Assembly: GCA_039801085.1 (NCBI GenBank)
Contig: JBDRTY010000003.1
Location: 62,001-126,000, forward strand
From: a candidate division WOR-3 bacterium
GTDB lineage: Bacteria; Hydrothermota; Tepidihabitantia; Tepidihabitantales; Tepidihabitantaceae
DNA length: 64,000 bases
Reading direction: 5' to 3'
Under the pieces are notes generated by a model, which saw only the letters and a list, made by a program, of their open reading frames with translations, had not been told where the DNA came from and did no database searches. Shown one piece after another: positions 27,085 through 36,963 of the stretch. Each line of letters starts with the position of its first letter. Position 1 is the stretch's first letter. The translations under genes and the position numbers were made by a program.

Positions 27085-28371
27085 TCAGAGTTCGCCAATC
27101 AGCTCCTCATAAAGCCCGAGCAGGTCGTTTTCAATCTCCTGAATTTCAGCAATGACCCGGGCCGCCTTCTGCTGATTTGCCGGCGAATCCAGCCGGAGGT
27201 TTGCTGCCATCACCCCTTCCAGTTTACCGATGATCGCCCGGTTTCTTCCCAGAACCTCCTCAATCAGATCCGCCTGTTCGGGCAGAACCTGCTTCATCTC
27301 GCTGAGAAAACGGTTGGCGCTTTCCTTTTTTGCAATCAGACGCCAGACCAGACGGTAAAAGCAGTCATTACCGGCATCAATTCCCTCCGGCACAACAGGA
27401 AACTGCTCCAGCTGTTTCAGCACAATATCATACGCTTCCAGCCCGGAATGCCACCCGCGGTCACTGGAGCGCAGTCCGAGCTCCAGCGCCTGCTCAAGCA
27501 CACTGGAAAGCATATCTGCCGGCTCCGGCGTTACCGGACCCCGGAAACTGGCCTCATAAACCGAGACAATCTCGCCGGTCAGTACCTGCTCGGTGCCATA
27601 GTCCAGAGTCCAGCCCAGAACTGTTGAGTCCGCCGGATTAATCCGGACCGGAATGCCCCAGAGGAGTGCTGGCTGATCCCCCCATTTTCCCAAAACAACC
27701 AGATCCCGGTTCTGAGCCAGCAGTTTCCGGACCACCAGTAATCCCGGATCCGGAGCAGCAGAATCTACCTCCTCACTTTCCCGGCTGTAACGGAGCCGGA
27801 GTGAAAGACCGGTAAACTGTTCAACGGTGTTAAGATAATTTTCTGCCAGACCGTCCGTTCCCCAGGAATAAGGGTTATTCTCCTCCAGCATCACGGCAAA
27901 CGACTCCCCGGAAAGCGCTGCCAGCCAGTCATACATCCCGGGCTGGCCATAGTGCTGGATAATATCATCCAGCGCCTTTGCCATACTGGCACCATACATT
28001 CTTGACTTCGGCAGAAAACCGAGCGGTGTCCGCCGGGCTTCAAAGCTGAGCTCCTGGTCATCCCGGAGCACGGTCAGCCGGACCTTTTCACCAGAACCCG
28101 CGGTCACCGCCTCCCTTTCCAGATGAAAATACTCATTGACATCCTGAACCGGCTCATCATTGTAGCCAATGATCACATCCCCTGCCTTCAGCCCGACCGT
28201 CTGGGCTTCACTTCTAGCCGGTATTTTCCAGATCTCAGCCTTACCCAGCTCCGCATAGGTCGCACCTAACGGCTTGCCGGGTGGTGCTGTTTTGCAAGCT
28301 GAAAATGCCAGGCTGATCAAACCCAGCCCGGCTCCGGCATACCGGCGCCAGACCGCTGTCCTGATTCTCAT
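27085..28371 (-). CDS. PDZ-domain lipoprotein
   Basis: The 428-residue protein has an N-terminal signal with lipobox-like SLAFSAC, then a PDZ domain at about residues 40-115 (AQTVGLKAGDVIIGYNDEPVQDVNEYF, VRLTVLRDDQELSFE). The rest is a helical domain with no protease triad (no trypsin-like GNSGG), so it is not a DegP-type enzyme. It lies 3 nt downstream of the methyltransferase gene, with GGGGGTAGG before the ATG. A scaffold or sensor role is a guess from the PDZ. Confidence 0.78.
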   Translation of the reverse strand: MRIRTAVWRRYAGAGLGLISLAFSACKTAPPGKPLGATYAELGKAEIWKIPARSEAQTVGLKAGDVIIGYNDEPVQDVNEYFHLEREAVTAGSGEKVRLTVLRDDQELSFEARRTPLGFLPKSRMYGASMAKALDDIIQHYGQPGMYDWLAALSGESFAVMLEENNPYSWGTDGLAENYLNTVEQFTGLSLRLRYSRESEEVDSAAPDPGLLVVRKLLAQNRDLVVLGKWGDQPALLWGIPVRINPADSTVLGWTLDYGTEQVLTGEIVSVYEASFRGPVTPEPADMLSSVLEQALELGLRSSDRGWHSGLEAYDIVLKQLEQFPVVPEGIDAGNDCFYRLVWRLIAKKESANRFLSEMKQVLPEQADLIEEVLGRNRAIIGKLEGVMAANLRLDSPANQQKAARVIAEIQEIENDLLGLYEELIGEL

Positions 28372-28374
28372 TAC

Positions 28375-29409
28375 CTACCCCCTTTCGGGTTTTACCGCCA
28401 CCACCGGTTCATCAGCGGCTGACGGAGCGTTGATTTCGGCACTCACTACCGCCAGCCCCTGACAGACCGCCTGCAGCTGAACCGGCGACAGCCCCTGTTC
28501 GGCAATCTGCGGCTGGAAGCGCCGCGCAAGTGTGCCGGCAGAATAGACAATCCGGACATCGGTAAAACCGACCTCCTCTACTGTGTCGCGCATCGTCTCG
28601 CTCGTAAAATGCTCAATCTCGTACCAGGTCCCGCCCTTGATTCCGCTCCGGTTGCGCGTCAGAAATTCCAGGCCGAGCTCAGGGACCTGCGCCGGCACCG
28701 GACCGAGCCGGTCAATCAGCTCCTGCAGACGCCGGAACTCCTCCTTCATTTCCGGGGTCGGCGTAAACTCAATCAGATAGTTCCGCTCCCAGGGAGGACG
28801 GTGATGCCGCAGGACATAATGATAGCCGAGCGAGATATCGGTTTCGGTAAGAAAAACCCGTTCCGTTGTCCCTTTCTCAGTATTGTTACCAGCCTCGAAG
28901 TAAATTTTGAGTCTGCCGCCAGGCTTGAGCACCCGGTAAATCTCACGCAGCACCTGATAGGGTTCCGGTGTCTGCTCCACGACATTTACCGCAACCACCC
29001 CGTCAAAGGTATTGTCTTCGAAACCAAGCTCGGTAGCTGACATCTGCTTCAGGGTAACATTCTTCAGTCCCATACGCCGGGCATTTTCGGTGGCGACTGC
29101 GATCCGGCGCGTGGAAGCATCTATACCGGTGACCTGAGGCAGGTGAGTTGCCAGCCGCAGCACGGGCCAGCCATCACCGCACCCGACATCCAGCACCCGC
29201 TCACACCCCTGAAAATAGAGCGCCAGCTCCCGGACGACCGCCTCCTCGCGGAAATCCTCCTCCCGGTTCAGATCCTGAGGCACATCAATTACCGGCATCC
29301 GTTCCCGGATCCGCACCAGCCGTTCATAGGTCTGGTCAACACTGTTGGAAAGAACCGGATTCACCTCGGCCAGAATCCAGTTTTCAATCTCACTGTATGT
29401 TTTTGGCAT
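28375..29409 (-). CDS. Class I SAM-dependent methyltransferase
   Basis: The 344-residue protein has motif I VLDVGCGDGWPVLRL, the acidic VTGIDAS, motif post-II FDGVVAVNVVEQTPEPYQVLREI and VLKPGGRLKIYFE, giving a Methyltransf_11/25 fold. No targeting domain identifies the substrate; small molecules or lipid precursors are typical. It is the first gene in a two-gene operon with the PDZ lipoprotein. The -10 box ends 8 nt before the ATG, so the mRNA is almost leaderless. Confidence 0.88.
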   Translation of the reverse strand: MPKTYSEIENWILAEVNPVLSNSVDQTYERLVRIRERMPVIDVPQDLNREEDFREEAVVRELALYFQGCERVLDVGCGDGWPVLRLATHLPQVTGIDASTRRIAVATENARRMGLKNVTLKQMSATELGFEDNTFDGVVAVNVVEQTPEPYQVLREIYRVLKPGGRLKIYFEAGNNTEKGTTERVFLTETDISLGYHYVLRHHRPPWERNYLIEFTPTPEMKEEFRRLQELIDRLGPVPAQVPELGLEFLTRNRSGIKGGTWYEIEHFTSETMRDTVEEVGFTDVRIVYSAGTLARRFQPQIAEQGLSPVQLQAVCQGLAVVSAEINAPSAADEPVVAVKPERG

Positions 29410-29417
29410 AGCAGGTT

Positions 29418-29446
29418 ATCATAACTGCAGATTTGGGCAAAGTCAA
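29418..29446 (-). promoter_or_regulatory. Sigma70 promoter of methyltransferase-PDZ operon
   Basis: On the minus strand TTGACT (29446-29441), 17-nt spacer, TATGAT (29423-29418); the start codon is 8 nt downstream of the -10 box. Confidence 0.82.
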
Positions 29447-29463
29447 GAGGAAAAACCGGAATT

Positions 29464-30261
29464 TCAGCGTCCGGTCCGCAAGGACGCACCGGTATCCGGC
29501 AGAACCCAGACCGGTACCAGCCGTTCAACCGCCGACCCGTAAACCCCGAGACCGCCACTCAACCGGCCGGGTTTAAGCGGATTCATTCCGGCTGCCCCGG
29601 ACACCCAGTCGTAGTAATTGGTGTCCAGCGCCCAGACCCGCAGGGTGCACAATGCCGGCGGGGAATCAGGTGGCGGTGCAACCAGCATCAGAAACAGCAT
29701 ATCCGGAATTCGAACAAAAAGTGAATCATAACTGACATCAAAGGAGTCATTGGGAATCAGGGCATCAATATAGAATGTATCCTGCGCCGCAATCTGCCGG
29801 AAGGAGAGATAATACCCCTTACTGCCCCGGCTCCGGCTCCAGACCATCGAGTCCCGGACCGTAACCGTATCACCCGCCCGGGGAAAAACAATTTCAAACC
29901 CGGCCGGCACGATCGTCCTGCCCCGCACCGTGTCAAATCCGGGTTTTGCCACCTCAAGGAACCAGGTGTCCTGCTCTGCGACCGGCACCGGACCCCGCGT
30001 CTGATAGGAGTCGCCGGCAACATATTCAAAATTCATCGTATCCTCACGACTGAATATCCGCACCTGCGCACCGGTGAATTCAGGGTTGTAACTCTCCTCC
30101 AGCCGGTAGGAGCGATTGACAAGGACCCGGACAACACCATTACCGCTCTGCAGCCGGGCATGCACAACCAGTTGCGGTGTAAACGGCTGCTCCGGTGTCA
30201 GCTCACAGGCGACAAACCCGGCAATCAGCGCGGCCAGGAGAACAGTTATGGTCCGGTTCAT
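29464..30261 (-). CDS. DUF4249-like outer-membrane-associated lipoprotein
   Basis: The 265-residue protein has a lipobox-type signal (AGFVAC at residues 14-19), then LTPEQPFTPQLVVHARLQSG, the characteristic start of DUF4249 proteins, which in Bacteroidota are encoded next to TonB-dependent receptors. Beta-rich transthyretin-like segments follow (VPVAEQDTWFLEVAKPGFDTV). Its start codon overlaps the stop of the TonB receptor gene by one base. It is probably a receptor accessory lipoprotein; the ligand is unknown. Confidence 0.82.
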   Translation of the reverse strand: MNRTITVLLAALIAGFVACELTPEQPFTPQLVVHARLQSGNGVVRVLVNRSYRLEESYNPEFTGAQVRIFSREDTMNFEYVAGDSYQTRGPVPVAEQDTWFLEVAKPGFDTVRGRTIVPAGFEIVFPRAGDTVTVRDSMVWSRSRGSKGYYLSFRQIAAQDTFYIDALIPNDSFDVSYDSLFVRIPDMLFLMLVAPPPDSPPALCTLRVWALDTNYYDWVSGAAGMNPLKPGRLSGGLGVYGSAVERLVPVWVLPDTGASLRTGR

Positions 30262-32477
30262 CAGAATTTCATCCTGATACCCAGTGTCGGCAGGGTTGGT
30301 AGCATACTGACCTGATGGCGCACCGGTCTGCCATCTGCAGCGGTGTCCCAGTAATATAGCAGAACATTCCGGGCATTATAAAGATTGATGATATCCAGAA
30401 ATACCGAAGCCTCAAACCTGCCCAGCCTGCCGGTCCGGCTCAGACTGAGATCCAGCCGGTGATATGCCGGATACCGGAAGGCATCCCGGTCACTGTAAAT
30501 CAGCTCCAGCTGTCTTTCTGCCGGACCCCCGGGCCGCTCAATCGTCCGGTAATAAAAACCGGCAATCCCGGCATAGGGCAGGCCGGTGCCCAGTGTCCAG
30601 CGCAGACTGAGATCATACCCCAAAAGAACTGCCGGAAAGTTAAGCACCAGGTTCAGACTGTGCCGGCGGTCATAATGAGGATAATAGGTTTCACCGTCCG
30701 CCTCCCTCCTGGTCCACATCCAGGAATAGGCGAGCCAGCCATTGACCCGGCCCGCGGTTTTCTTGACCAGCAGTTCTGCACCGAGTGAATAACCACGGGC
30801 ATCAAGCAGTGAGTCCGGCGGGGTGAACACCTCACCGTAGCGTGCCTCCAGCAGATGCCGGTAATCCTTGTAATACGCCTCAACCTGCAGTGTCAGATCA
30901 TCCCTGAGCCAGTGTTCGACCCCGGTGATGTAATGCCAGGCAGCAGGGAGCTTGCGGTTCGCCCGCACCGGCACCCAGACATCATAGATGGAAAAAATCG
31001 CCTCAGTGGAATTGAGCGTCACCAGCGGCTGGGTGTATCTGCCCAGCGCCGTATTCCAGGCGGTATTTTTACCCAGAAACAGTTTTGTCCCCAGGCGGGG
31101 TTCGGGCTCAAACCGTTTACCCTTGGAATACCAGGCAAACCGCAGTCCGGGCCGGACCATCAGCCGTTTGGAAATCAGCTCCCACTGATCTTCAAGATAA
31201 ACTGCCAGAGGCACCAGCGTATCCCGGGGAGCGAAACGGATCGTATCAAACTGCACCTTGAGCCCGACACTGTTCTTCTGCAGATCAGCACCAAAACCCA
31301 GGGTATGCCGGTCATGGAGGTAACCGGTGAAGTCGGCTTTCAACTGGTAGGTTGTAAGATCACCCTTCATTTTCACATCACCCGCATCCTGAAACTTGAC
31401 CGAGAAATCCGAAAAGAAACTGCTCCAGGCAGCCAGCAAATCACCGTAAATCACCGGCGTCCAGATGCTGGTCAGCCTCAGCGCCACACCACGGTTGCCC
31501 CAGGTGAGCCGGGACTTGAACGCATCGGGCTGAGCCGGATCCCAGAAGGAAAGCACATCCTCGGCACCCAGCCCGGCAAGGCTCAGCCGGTGATCCGGAT
31601 TCAGATGATAATTAACCTTCCCCATCAGATCATAAAAATAATAATTCAGTCCGGGCACACCAAAAGCCTTGAGGAGCAGATCCGGCAGATAGGTCCGCCT
31701 GCCGGCAAAAAGAAATGAGCCCTGAGGGATCGGACCTTCAACTATCCCTTTTGCCGCAATCATTGAAACCGACCCCTCACCACTGTAGGAACGGGAGTTT
31801 CCTTCCCGGGTGGTTACATCAAGCACCGAACTTAACCGGGAGCCGTATTTCGCCGGAAATCCGCCCGCCAGCAGTTGCACATCACTCACCGCCTCCGGCA
31901 CAAACGGCGAAAAAACCCCAAAAAGGTGGGACGGATTGTAGACGGTAATTCCGTCCAGCAGAATCAGATTCTGATCTGGTGACCCGCCGCGGATGTAGAG
32001 TTTGTTCGAAAAATCGGAGACGGTGATCACACCCGGCAGGAGTTGAACACTCCGGATGATATCCACTTCCCCGCCCAGCTTCGGCAGGAGGACCAGCTGC
32101 CGGGTGTCCAGTCGCTGAGTTGAAACCACCGCCTCCCGCTCAAACCGTGCCCGGGCGGCAGTTACCTTGACCTCACCCAGTTTTACCGGCTCCGGTATCA
32201 GCTCCGCATTCACCGTGCTCACCTGTCCCTCCCGGACCGAAACCGGCTGGCGCAGCGTCTGAAACCCGATATAGGAAATTATCAGCTGATAAGAACCAGG
32301 ATCGACTCCACCCAGATAGTAATATCCACTTGCATTGGTTACCGTACCCAGCCCGGTCCCCTGCAGCTCCACATTGGCATAGGCAAGCGGTTCGCCCGTC
32401 TTGGCATCCCGGACCACACCATTGACCGCGCCGGGGTGCACTGTTTCCAGTGCCAGGAGAAGAACCGTCAGCAGCAA
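30261..32477 (-). CDS. TonB-dependent outer-membrane receptor with carboxypeptidase-like N-domain
   Basis: The 738-residue protein has a signal peptide from a TTG start (the only start that keeps it), a CarboxypepD_reg domain (GVVRDAKTGEPLAYANVELQG), a plug domain (VDIIRSVQLLPGV, LYIRGGSPDQNLILLDGITVYNP) and a beta-barrel ending in a terminal aromatic strand (GIRMKF). It shows that the cell has an outer membrane. The two upstream genes encode a flavoprotein reductase and a nitroreductase, and a DUF4249 lipoprotein follows, which suggests metal or siderophore uptake followed by reduction. Confidence 0.93.
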   Translation of the reverse strand: MLLTVLLLALETVHPGAVNGVVRDAKTGEPLAYANVELQGTGLGTVTNASGYYYLGGVDPGSYQLIISYIGFQTLRQPVSVREGQVSTVNAELIPEPVKLGEVKVTAARARFEREAVVSTQRLDTRQLVLLPKLGGEVDIIRSVQLLPGVITVSDFSNKLYIRGGSPDQNLILLDGITVYNPSHLFGVFSPFVPEAVSDVQLLAGGFPAKYGSRLSSVLDVTTREGNSRSYSGEGSVSMIAAKGIVEGPIPQGSFLFAGRRTYLPDLLLKAFGVPGLNYYFYDLMGKVNYHLNPDHRLSLAGLGAEDVLSFWDPAQPDAFKSRLTWGNRGVALRLTSIWTPVIYGDLLAAWSSFFSDFSVKFQDAGDVKMKGDLTTYQLKADFTGYLHDRHTLGFGADLQKNSVGLKVQFDTIRFAPRDTLVPLAVYLEDQWELISKRLMVRPGLRFAWYSKGKRFEPEPRLGTKLFLGKNTAWNTALGRYTQPLVTLNSTEAIFSIYDVWVPVRANRKLPAAWHYITGVEHWLRDDLTLQVEAYYKDYRHLLEARYGEVFTPPDSLLDARGYSLGAELLVKKTAGRVNGWLAYSWMWTRREADGETYYPHYDRRHSLNLVLNFPAVLLGYDLSLRWTLGTGLPYAGIAGFYYRTIERPGGPAERQLELIYSDRDAFRYPAYHRLDLSLSRTGRLGRFEASVFLDIINLYNARNVLLYYWDTAADGRPVRHQVSMLPTLPTLGIRMKF

Positions 32478-32488
32478 CGCCGGTACCT

Positions 32489-33067
32489 TCAGCCGATTAT
32501 CTGACTGCGCAGGTCCCGGCCAAAGCGCCGGGCAGACTCAATAACCTCCTGCCGTCTTTTCAACACCCCCGGTTCGGAACAGCTGGGAACCACCAGCTGC
32601 CCTAAATAGTTCGCCTTGCCGAATTCAGCCAGCCGTCGGAACATCTCAACCGCCAGATCCGCACCGTCATAGTGATCCCCGCCCGCGGTCAGAATCAGCG
32701 CCCAGTTTGAACTCTTGAGCAGACTCTCCCCATTGAGCAGAGCAAAACAGCGATCCACCACCGCCTTGAGCTGACTCGTTACTCCCCAGCAGAAGATCGG
32801 ACTCGTCCAGATCACCAGGTCGGCATCGACGATCAGATCATAAAGCTCCAGCATGTCATCATCCTGCTGACAGCCGGCACTCCTCTTCTCCGCCCGGCAA
32901 CCGAAGCACTCCTGGCAGCCGGCGATATTCAGCTCGCACACCCGCACCCGCCGGACCTCCACCCCTTTTTTACCCAGTCCTTCCAGCACCCAGTCGGTCA
33001 CGAGTGCCGTATTTCCCCGGCGCGGACTGCCCTCCAGGACCAGCACCCTTTTTTTCATATCACCCAT
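32489..33067 (-). CDS. NADPH-dependent FMN reductase-like / iron-sulfur flavoprotein
   Basis: The 192-residue protein starts MGDMKKRVLVLEGSPRRGNTALV, the FMN phosphate-binding loop of the flavodoxin-like FMN reductase family. It also has CQECFGC followed by a fourth Cys and DDDM, the Cys cluster of the iron-sulfur flavoprotein (Isf) type, and TSPIFCWGVTSQLKAVVDR. AGAGGGG precedes the chosen ATG; a longer frame to 33196 overlaps the nitroreductase. It is co-transcribed with the nitroreductase and TonB receptor. Electron acceptor unknown; a ferric complex is plausible. Confidence 0.88.
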   Translation of the reverse strand: MGDMKKRVLVLEGSPRRGNTALVTDWVLEGLGKKGVEVRRVRVCELNIAGCQECFGCRAEKRSAGCQQDDDMLELYDLIVDADLVIWTSPIFCWGVTSQLKAVVDRCFALLNGESLLKSSNWALILTAGGDHYDGADLAVEMFRRLAEFGKANYLGQLVVPSCSEPGVLKRRQEVIESARRFGRDLRSQIIG

Positions 33068-33101
33068 TGCGTCCCCTCTTTTCGCATTTTTTGATATTCC
33101 G

Positions 33102-33665
33102 TCACTCTGGCGCCCGGTTGAAAAAGGCGATCTCCTCGAGCCGTTTGCGCCGCGGGATACGCTCCTGATTTTCATCTGCCGGATACCCGACCGCAAACAG
33201 CGCCACCGCCCGATAACCCCGTCTCAGCCCCAGGTGACGCAACAACGCCCGGGAGTCAAACCAGCCGATCCAGCAGGTCCCGAGCCCCTGCTCGGCGCAG
33301 GCAAGGACAAAATGCTCTCCCGCAATACCGGCATCAATCAGCTGAAACTGATTGCCGGCGATACCGCCTGCCACCCGGTTGACAATAACATTCTCCCGGA
33401 TCAGCAGCGCCACCAGCACCGGTGCCCGGGCAAAACGGCTGGAGGCGGCAAAGACACCCTTGAACACCGCATCGGCCAGCGCCTGCTTCTTTTCCGGCTC
33501 ATCAAATACGACAAACCGCCAGGGCTGAAAATTGTCCGCTGAAGGTGCGAGCCGTGCCGCCTCCAGTGCCAGAAACAGTTTCTCCCGCTCCACCGGTCGG
33601 TCCGCAAACCGGCGCACCGACCGCCGCTTACGGCACAGCTCAAGAAACGGTGAATCACTGCTCAT
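33102..33665 (-). CDS. Nitroreductase-family FMN oxidoreductase
   Basis: The 187-residue protein has the nitroreductase pattern: RKRRSVRRFADRPVE (FMN phosphate contact), LAPSADNFQPWRFVV, and near the end GLGTCWIGWF and ALFAVGYPAD. These flavoproteins reduce quinones, nitro compounds, flavins or ferric iron with NAD(P)H. It is the first gene of an apparent operon with the Isf-like reductase, TonB receptor and DUF4249 lipoprotein. GATAAT (33682-33677) precedes the ATG by 11 nt, but the matching -35 is ambiguous. Confidence 0.9.
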   Translation of the reverse strand: MSSDSPFLELCRKRRSVRRFADRPVEREKLFLALEAARLAPSADNFQPWRFVVFDEPEKKQALADAVFKGVFAASSRFARAPVLVALLIRENVIVNRVAGGIAGNQFQLIDAGIAGEHFVLACAEQGLGTCWIGWFDSRALLRHLGLRRGYRAVALFAVGYPADENQERIPRRKRLEEIAFFNRAPE

Positions 33666-33812
33666 AGCTATTTAAGATTATCCCTATCCGTTATCAGGTC
33701 AAGCAAGATAAGCGGAGGGGTGACTTCACCTGCCTAAACCGGTCTCCTTCCCTTGTCACCTTTGCAGCTCAACTAACGCATAAACTGATCCTCGGCACCT
33801 GAGGGCAGTTTT

Positions 33813-36755
33813 TCAATGCCGTCCGGCACCGCCCCGGATCTCAAACACCGGGCTTAAACCGTAGGCATTGATATTCTGGGCATTGGCAATTCTGATCCGG
33901 CAATTGGAGCTTGATACATTGGGCACGCTCCAGCGATAATAACCGTAATTCCCGGTGCTGGCAGCGATCTGATTCCAGGTGGCACCACCGTCGGTTGAAT
34001 AATCAATCCGGGCAGTGGAAAAGTCACCGGTCCAGTCCCAGGTGATGTAATAACTCCGTCCTGCATACCAGATATCTCCATTGAAAGGCGAAGTAACCCT
34101 TATCGTCTGAGGTGCAATGGTAAATTTCCCACTCACACCGAAGTTGTCGGTACCGGCAACACCTACCCGGACCTGGCAGTCACTCCCCGTAATAGCATCT
34201 GACAAAGACCATAGATAATAGCCGTCATTTTGGGTCGCGGAAGTAATTGGATTCCAGGAGGAACCATTATCGGTTGAATAATCAATCCGGGCAGTGGAAA
34301 AGTCACCGGTCCAGTCCCAGGTGATGTAATAGTCCTTGCCGCTCTGCCAGCTATCATTTGCCCTGGGTGCGGTAACTGTGATTGTCTGACGGCTGATGGT
34401 AAAGGTTTCGCTTTCGTCATAGATCGTGGGATTGGCTGTGCTGGTAATCTTTATCTTGCAGTTACTGCTGGAGAAATCGCCGTTAATCGACCAGAGATAA
34501 TAACCGCCGCTGGTGCTGGAAGTAATGGGATTCCACGAAGCTCCCCCATCGGTGGAGTAGTCAATACGCACCGTTCCGGAAAACGTTCCAGTCCAGGTGA
34601 CATAATAATCCCGTCCCAGTATCCAGTTGTCGTTGGAGGCTGGTGATGTGACCTGTATCGTATCAGAAACCTGGGCAGTGGTAATAGTAAAGTCATTATC
34701 GCTGATATCGTATGCAGCCGGGTCCTGAGAACTTACAACCTTGATCCGGCAGTTTGCTGAATTCACATTCGGCACTGTCCAGTTATACGAACCGTCATTG
34801 GTTGCCCCGGTTACAATATTGGTCCAAGTTGTGCCCCCGTCAGTCGAGTAGGCAATGGTTACCGTGCTGGCATTACCAGTCCAGTCCCAGTGAATTGGAA
34901 AATGCTTGCCGCTCCGGTATGTTTCGCCACCGTTAGGCCTTGTAATCCTGAACACCGGCCGGGCAATTGTGAAGTTGGCATTGCTCTCATCATTGAGAGC
35001 CGCGTCACTCTGATTCCTTACCCGGATTAGAGCAGTAGCAGCGGGTGTATTGTCAACATGCCAGGCGTAAGCGCCGTCATTGGTCGTGGATGTGATGACC
35101 GGAGTCCAGGAGCTCCCGTTATCAGTCGAATAGTCAATACTTACATCGGCGAAGTTCCCGGTCCAGTTCCAGAAGACCGGATAGTATTCGCCGACATAGT
35201 AATTTTCCCCGCCGTTGGGCATGACCACCGAAATGGTGTCACGGGCAATGGTAAAGTTCGCATCACTGATATCGTAGATGTTTAAATTTGTCGGATGGCT
35301 TACCCGGACCCGACAACTGGAAAATGTTGAACTCGTGTAGGGGACACGCCAGTGATAACAGCCGTCGTTTTCAGTGTTGGAAACAATCGTTGTCCAGGAG
35401 GATCCGCCATCGGTAGAATATTCAATCTTTACCGTGGGAAAACCTCCATACCAGTTCCAGTGGATAGGGTAATCTTCATCCGCAAGGTAAGTCTCGCCAC
35501 CATTAGGTCGCTTAATCACTATTCCCTCGGTGATATTGATGGAGTTCGGACTTGACCAGCCTGATGTCGCACCTTGAATATCCCGTGCCTGAGCCCGGAC
35601 CGAGAATGTTCCGGTAGCAGTATAAGTATGCGTATCCTGAACTGTGCCGCCACTGGCAACATAAGGGCTCCAGTCTGATGTATCTCCATCGCCCCAAGCA
35701 AACCGGATTGAGATATTCTGTCCTTCAGGGTCGGTAGCGGTTGCGGAAAATGTCTGGACAAGAGTAACATAACCGCTCGCCGGACCGGTCAGGATCGGAG
35801 TATTGGGCGGATTATTGGCACCGCCGGTGTAAATCAAAATCTGATGCGGGGCAGACCACGGCGATCTCAGACCATGGATATCCCTTGCCTGAGCAGTGAT
35901 ATTGTAGGAACCGGTACCGGAATAAACGTGCGCCATTGTTATTGGCGATCCGCTTGACACATAACTGCTCCAGTTCGAGGTATCGCCGTCGCCCCAAGCA
36001 AATCTGATTGAAACCGGTTCATTATCGGGATCGGTTGAGCTTGCGTCAAAATTATAGGAAACATCGGGGTTGCCACTTGCCGGTCCGTTGACCGTCGGCG
36101 CATAAGGCGCCTGACTTGAACCTGCGGTAACGGTAATTTGATGCGCCCCGGACCACCCCGATATCGCACCATTCACATCCTTTGCCTGGGCAGTGACACT
36201 GAAAGTTCCGGTCGATAAATAAGAATGGGTCATGGCGATCGTATCCCCGCTGACCTGATAAGAACTCCAGGCAGAGGTATCGCCATCACCCCAGGAAAAT
36301 CTTACCGCTACACCCTGTCCTCCTGGATCAGCAGCACGGGTATAAAACTCATAAGTATACTGAGAACCCCGGTAACCACTTGCCGGACCCCAAGGAGTAG
36401 CGGGAGTCTCGGGCGGATTAAGCACAACTACTGTGATCACTGCCGATGTCCCCTGATTGTTTGCCCGGTCAAATGCCTTGGCATAAATATTGTGCTGGGA
36501 GTTATCCTGTAATGCCGCTGTATTCCAATCGTGCGAATAGGGGGAAGATGGGTCGGTTCCGACAAGAATATTATCAACATAAAATTCCACTTTTGCCACT
36601 CCCTTATTATCTGTTGCCTCAGCTGTAATTGCGACTGTTCCACTGACAGTATCACCACTCACCGGCTGGATCAGGGAAACTTCCGGAGGCTCTTTATCCC
36701 CACAGCCAATAAAAAAAATTAACGCAGCCATGCCGGCAGCCAGCAACCTTTTCAT
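33813..36755 (-). CDS. Large multidomain Ig/PKD/Kre9-like repeat lipoprotein
   Basis: The 980-residue lipoprotein (lipobox FIGC at about residue 18) contains an Ig-like domain (EPPEVSLIQPVSGDTV, VAKVEFYVDN), three PKD-type repeats each with RF(S/A)WGDGDTS(A/N/D)WS, and six Kre9/KNH-type repeats of about 85-90 residues marked by PNGGE(T/N) or degenerate forms and SSNCRIKI-like endings. No enzymatic signature is present. AAGGAGG lies before the ATG. It is probably a surface adhesin or display protein. The 45162 gene uses related Ig repeats, so the genome has expanded this type. Confidence 0.85.
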   Translation of the reverse strand: MKRLLAAGMAALIFFIGCGDKEPPEVSLIQPVSGDTVSGTVAITAEATDNKGVAKVEFYVDNILVGTDPSSPYSHDWNTAALQDNSQHNIYAKAFDRANNQGTSAVITVVVLNPPETPATPWGPASGYRGSQYTYEFYTRAADPGGQGVAVRFSWGDGDTSAWSSYQVSGDTIAMTHSYLSTGTFSVTAQAKDVNGAISGWSGAHQITVTAGSSQAPYAPTVNGPASGNPDVSYNFDASSTDPDNEPVSIRFAWGDGDTSNWSSYVSSGSPITMAHVYSGTGSYNITAQARDIHGLRSPWSAPHQILIYTGGANNPPNTPILTGPASGYVTLVQTFSATATDPEGQNISIRFAWGDGDTSDWSPYVASGGTVQDTHTYTATGTFSVRAQARDIQGATSGWSSPNSINITEGIVIKRPNGGETYLADEDYPIHWNWYGGFPTVKIEYSTDGGSSWTTIVSNTENDGCYHWRVPYTSSTFSSCRVRVSHPTNLNIYDISDANFTIARDTISVVMPNGGENYYVGEYYPVFWNWTGNFADVSIDYSTDNGSSWTPVITSTTNDGAYAWHVDNTPAATALIRVRNQSDAALNDESNANFTIARPVFRITRPNGGETYRSGKHFPIHWDWTGNASTVTIAYSTDGGTTWTNIVTGATNDGSYNWTVPNVNSANCRIKVVSSQDPAAYDISDNDFTITTAQVSDTIQVTSPASNDNWILGRDYYVTWTGTFSGTVRIDYSTDGGASWNPITSSTSGGYYLWSINGDFSSSNCKIKITSTANPTIYDESETFTISRQTITVTAPRANDSWQSGKDYYITWDWTGDFSTARIDYSTDNGSSWNPITSATQNDGYYLWSLSDAITGSDCQVRVGVAGTDNFGVSGKFTIAPQTIRVTSPFNGDIWYAGRSYYITWDWTGDFSTARIDYSTDGGATWNQIAASTGNYGYYRWSVPNVSSSNCRIRIANAQNINAYGLSPVFEIRGGAGRH

Positions 36756-36808
36756 TAAACCTCCTTTTTGTTATAAAATCTCAAACTGTGCAGCCAGCTA
36801 TAATCCTC

Positions 36809-36835
36809 ATTTTAATCGCTTAATTTCAAAGTCAA
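36809..36835 (-). promoter_or_regulatory. Possible promoter of the repeat lipoprotein gene
   Basis: On the minus strand TTGACT (36835-36830), 15-nt spacer, TAAAAT (36814-36809). The spacer is short, and other TATA-like sequences lie nearer the gene, so assignment is tentative. Confidence 0.45.
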
Positions 36836-36963
36836 GATAAGAATTTAACTTGTAAAATCAGAAAAAACCCAGACAAGTGATCACCCGCCGGCGTTAAAAA
36901 TGGCTGATTGAATTGTTCAACGGTAAATGCCGGATATTCTGAAGGTAGCAGTGTCGGAGCTTT

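Noticed and set aside
33779-33815. CCTC/GAGG hairpin followed by five T on the plus strand
   Set aside because: No plus-strand gene precedes it, and the stem is only 4 bp.
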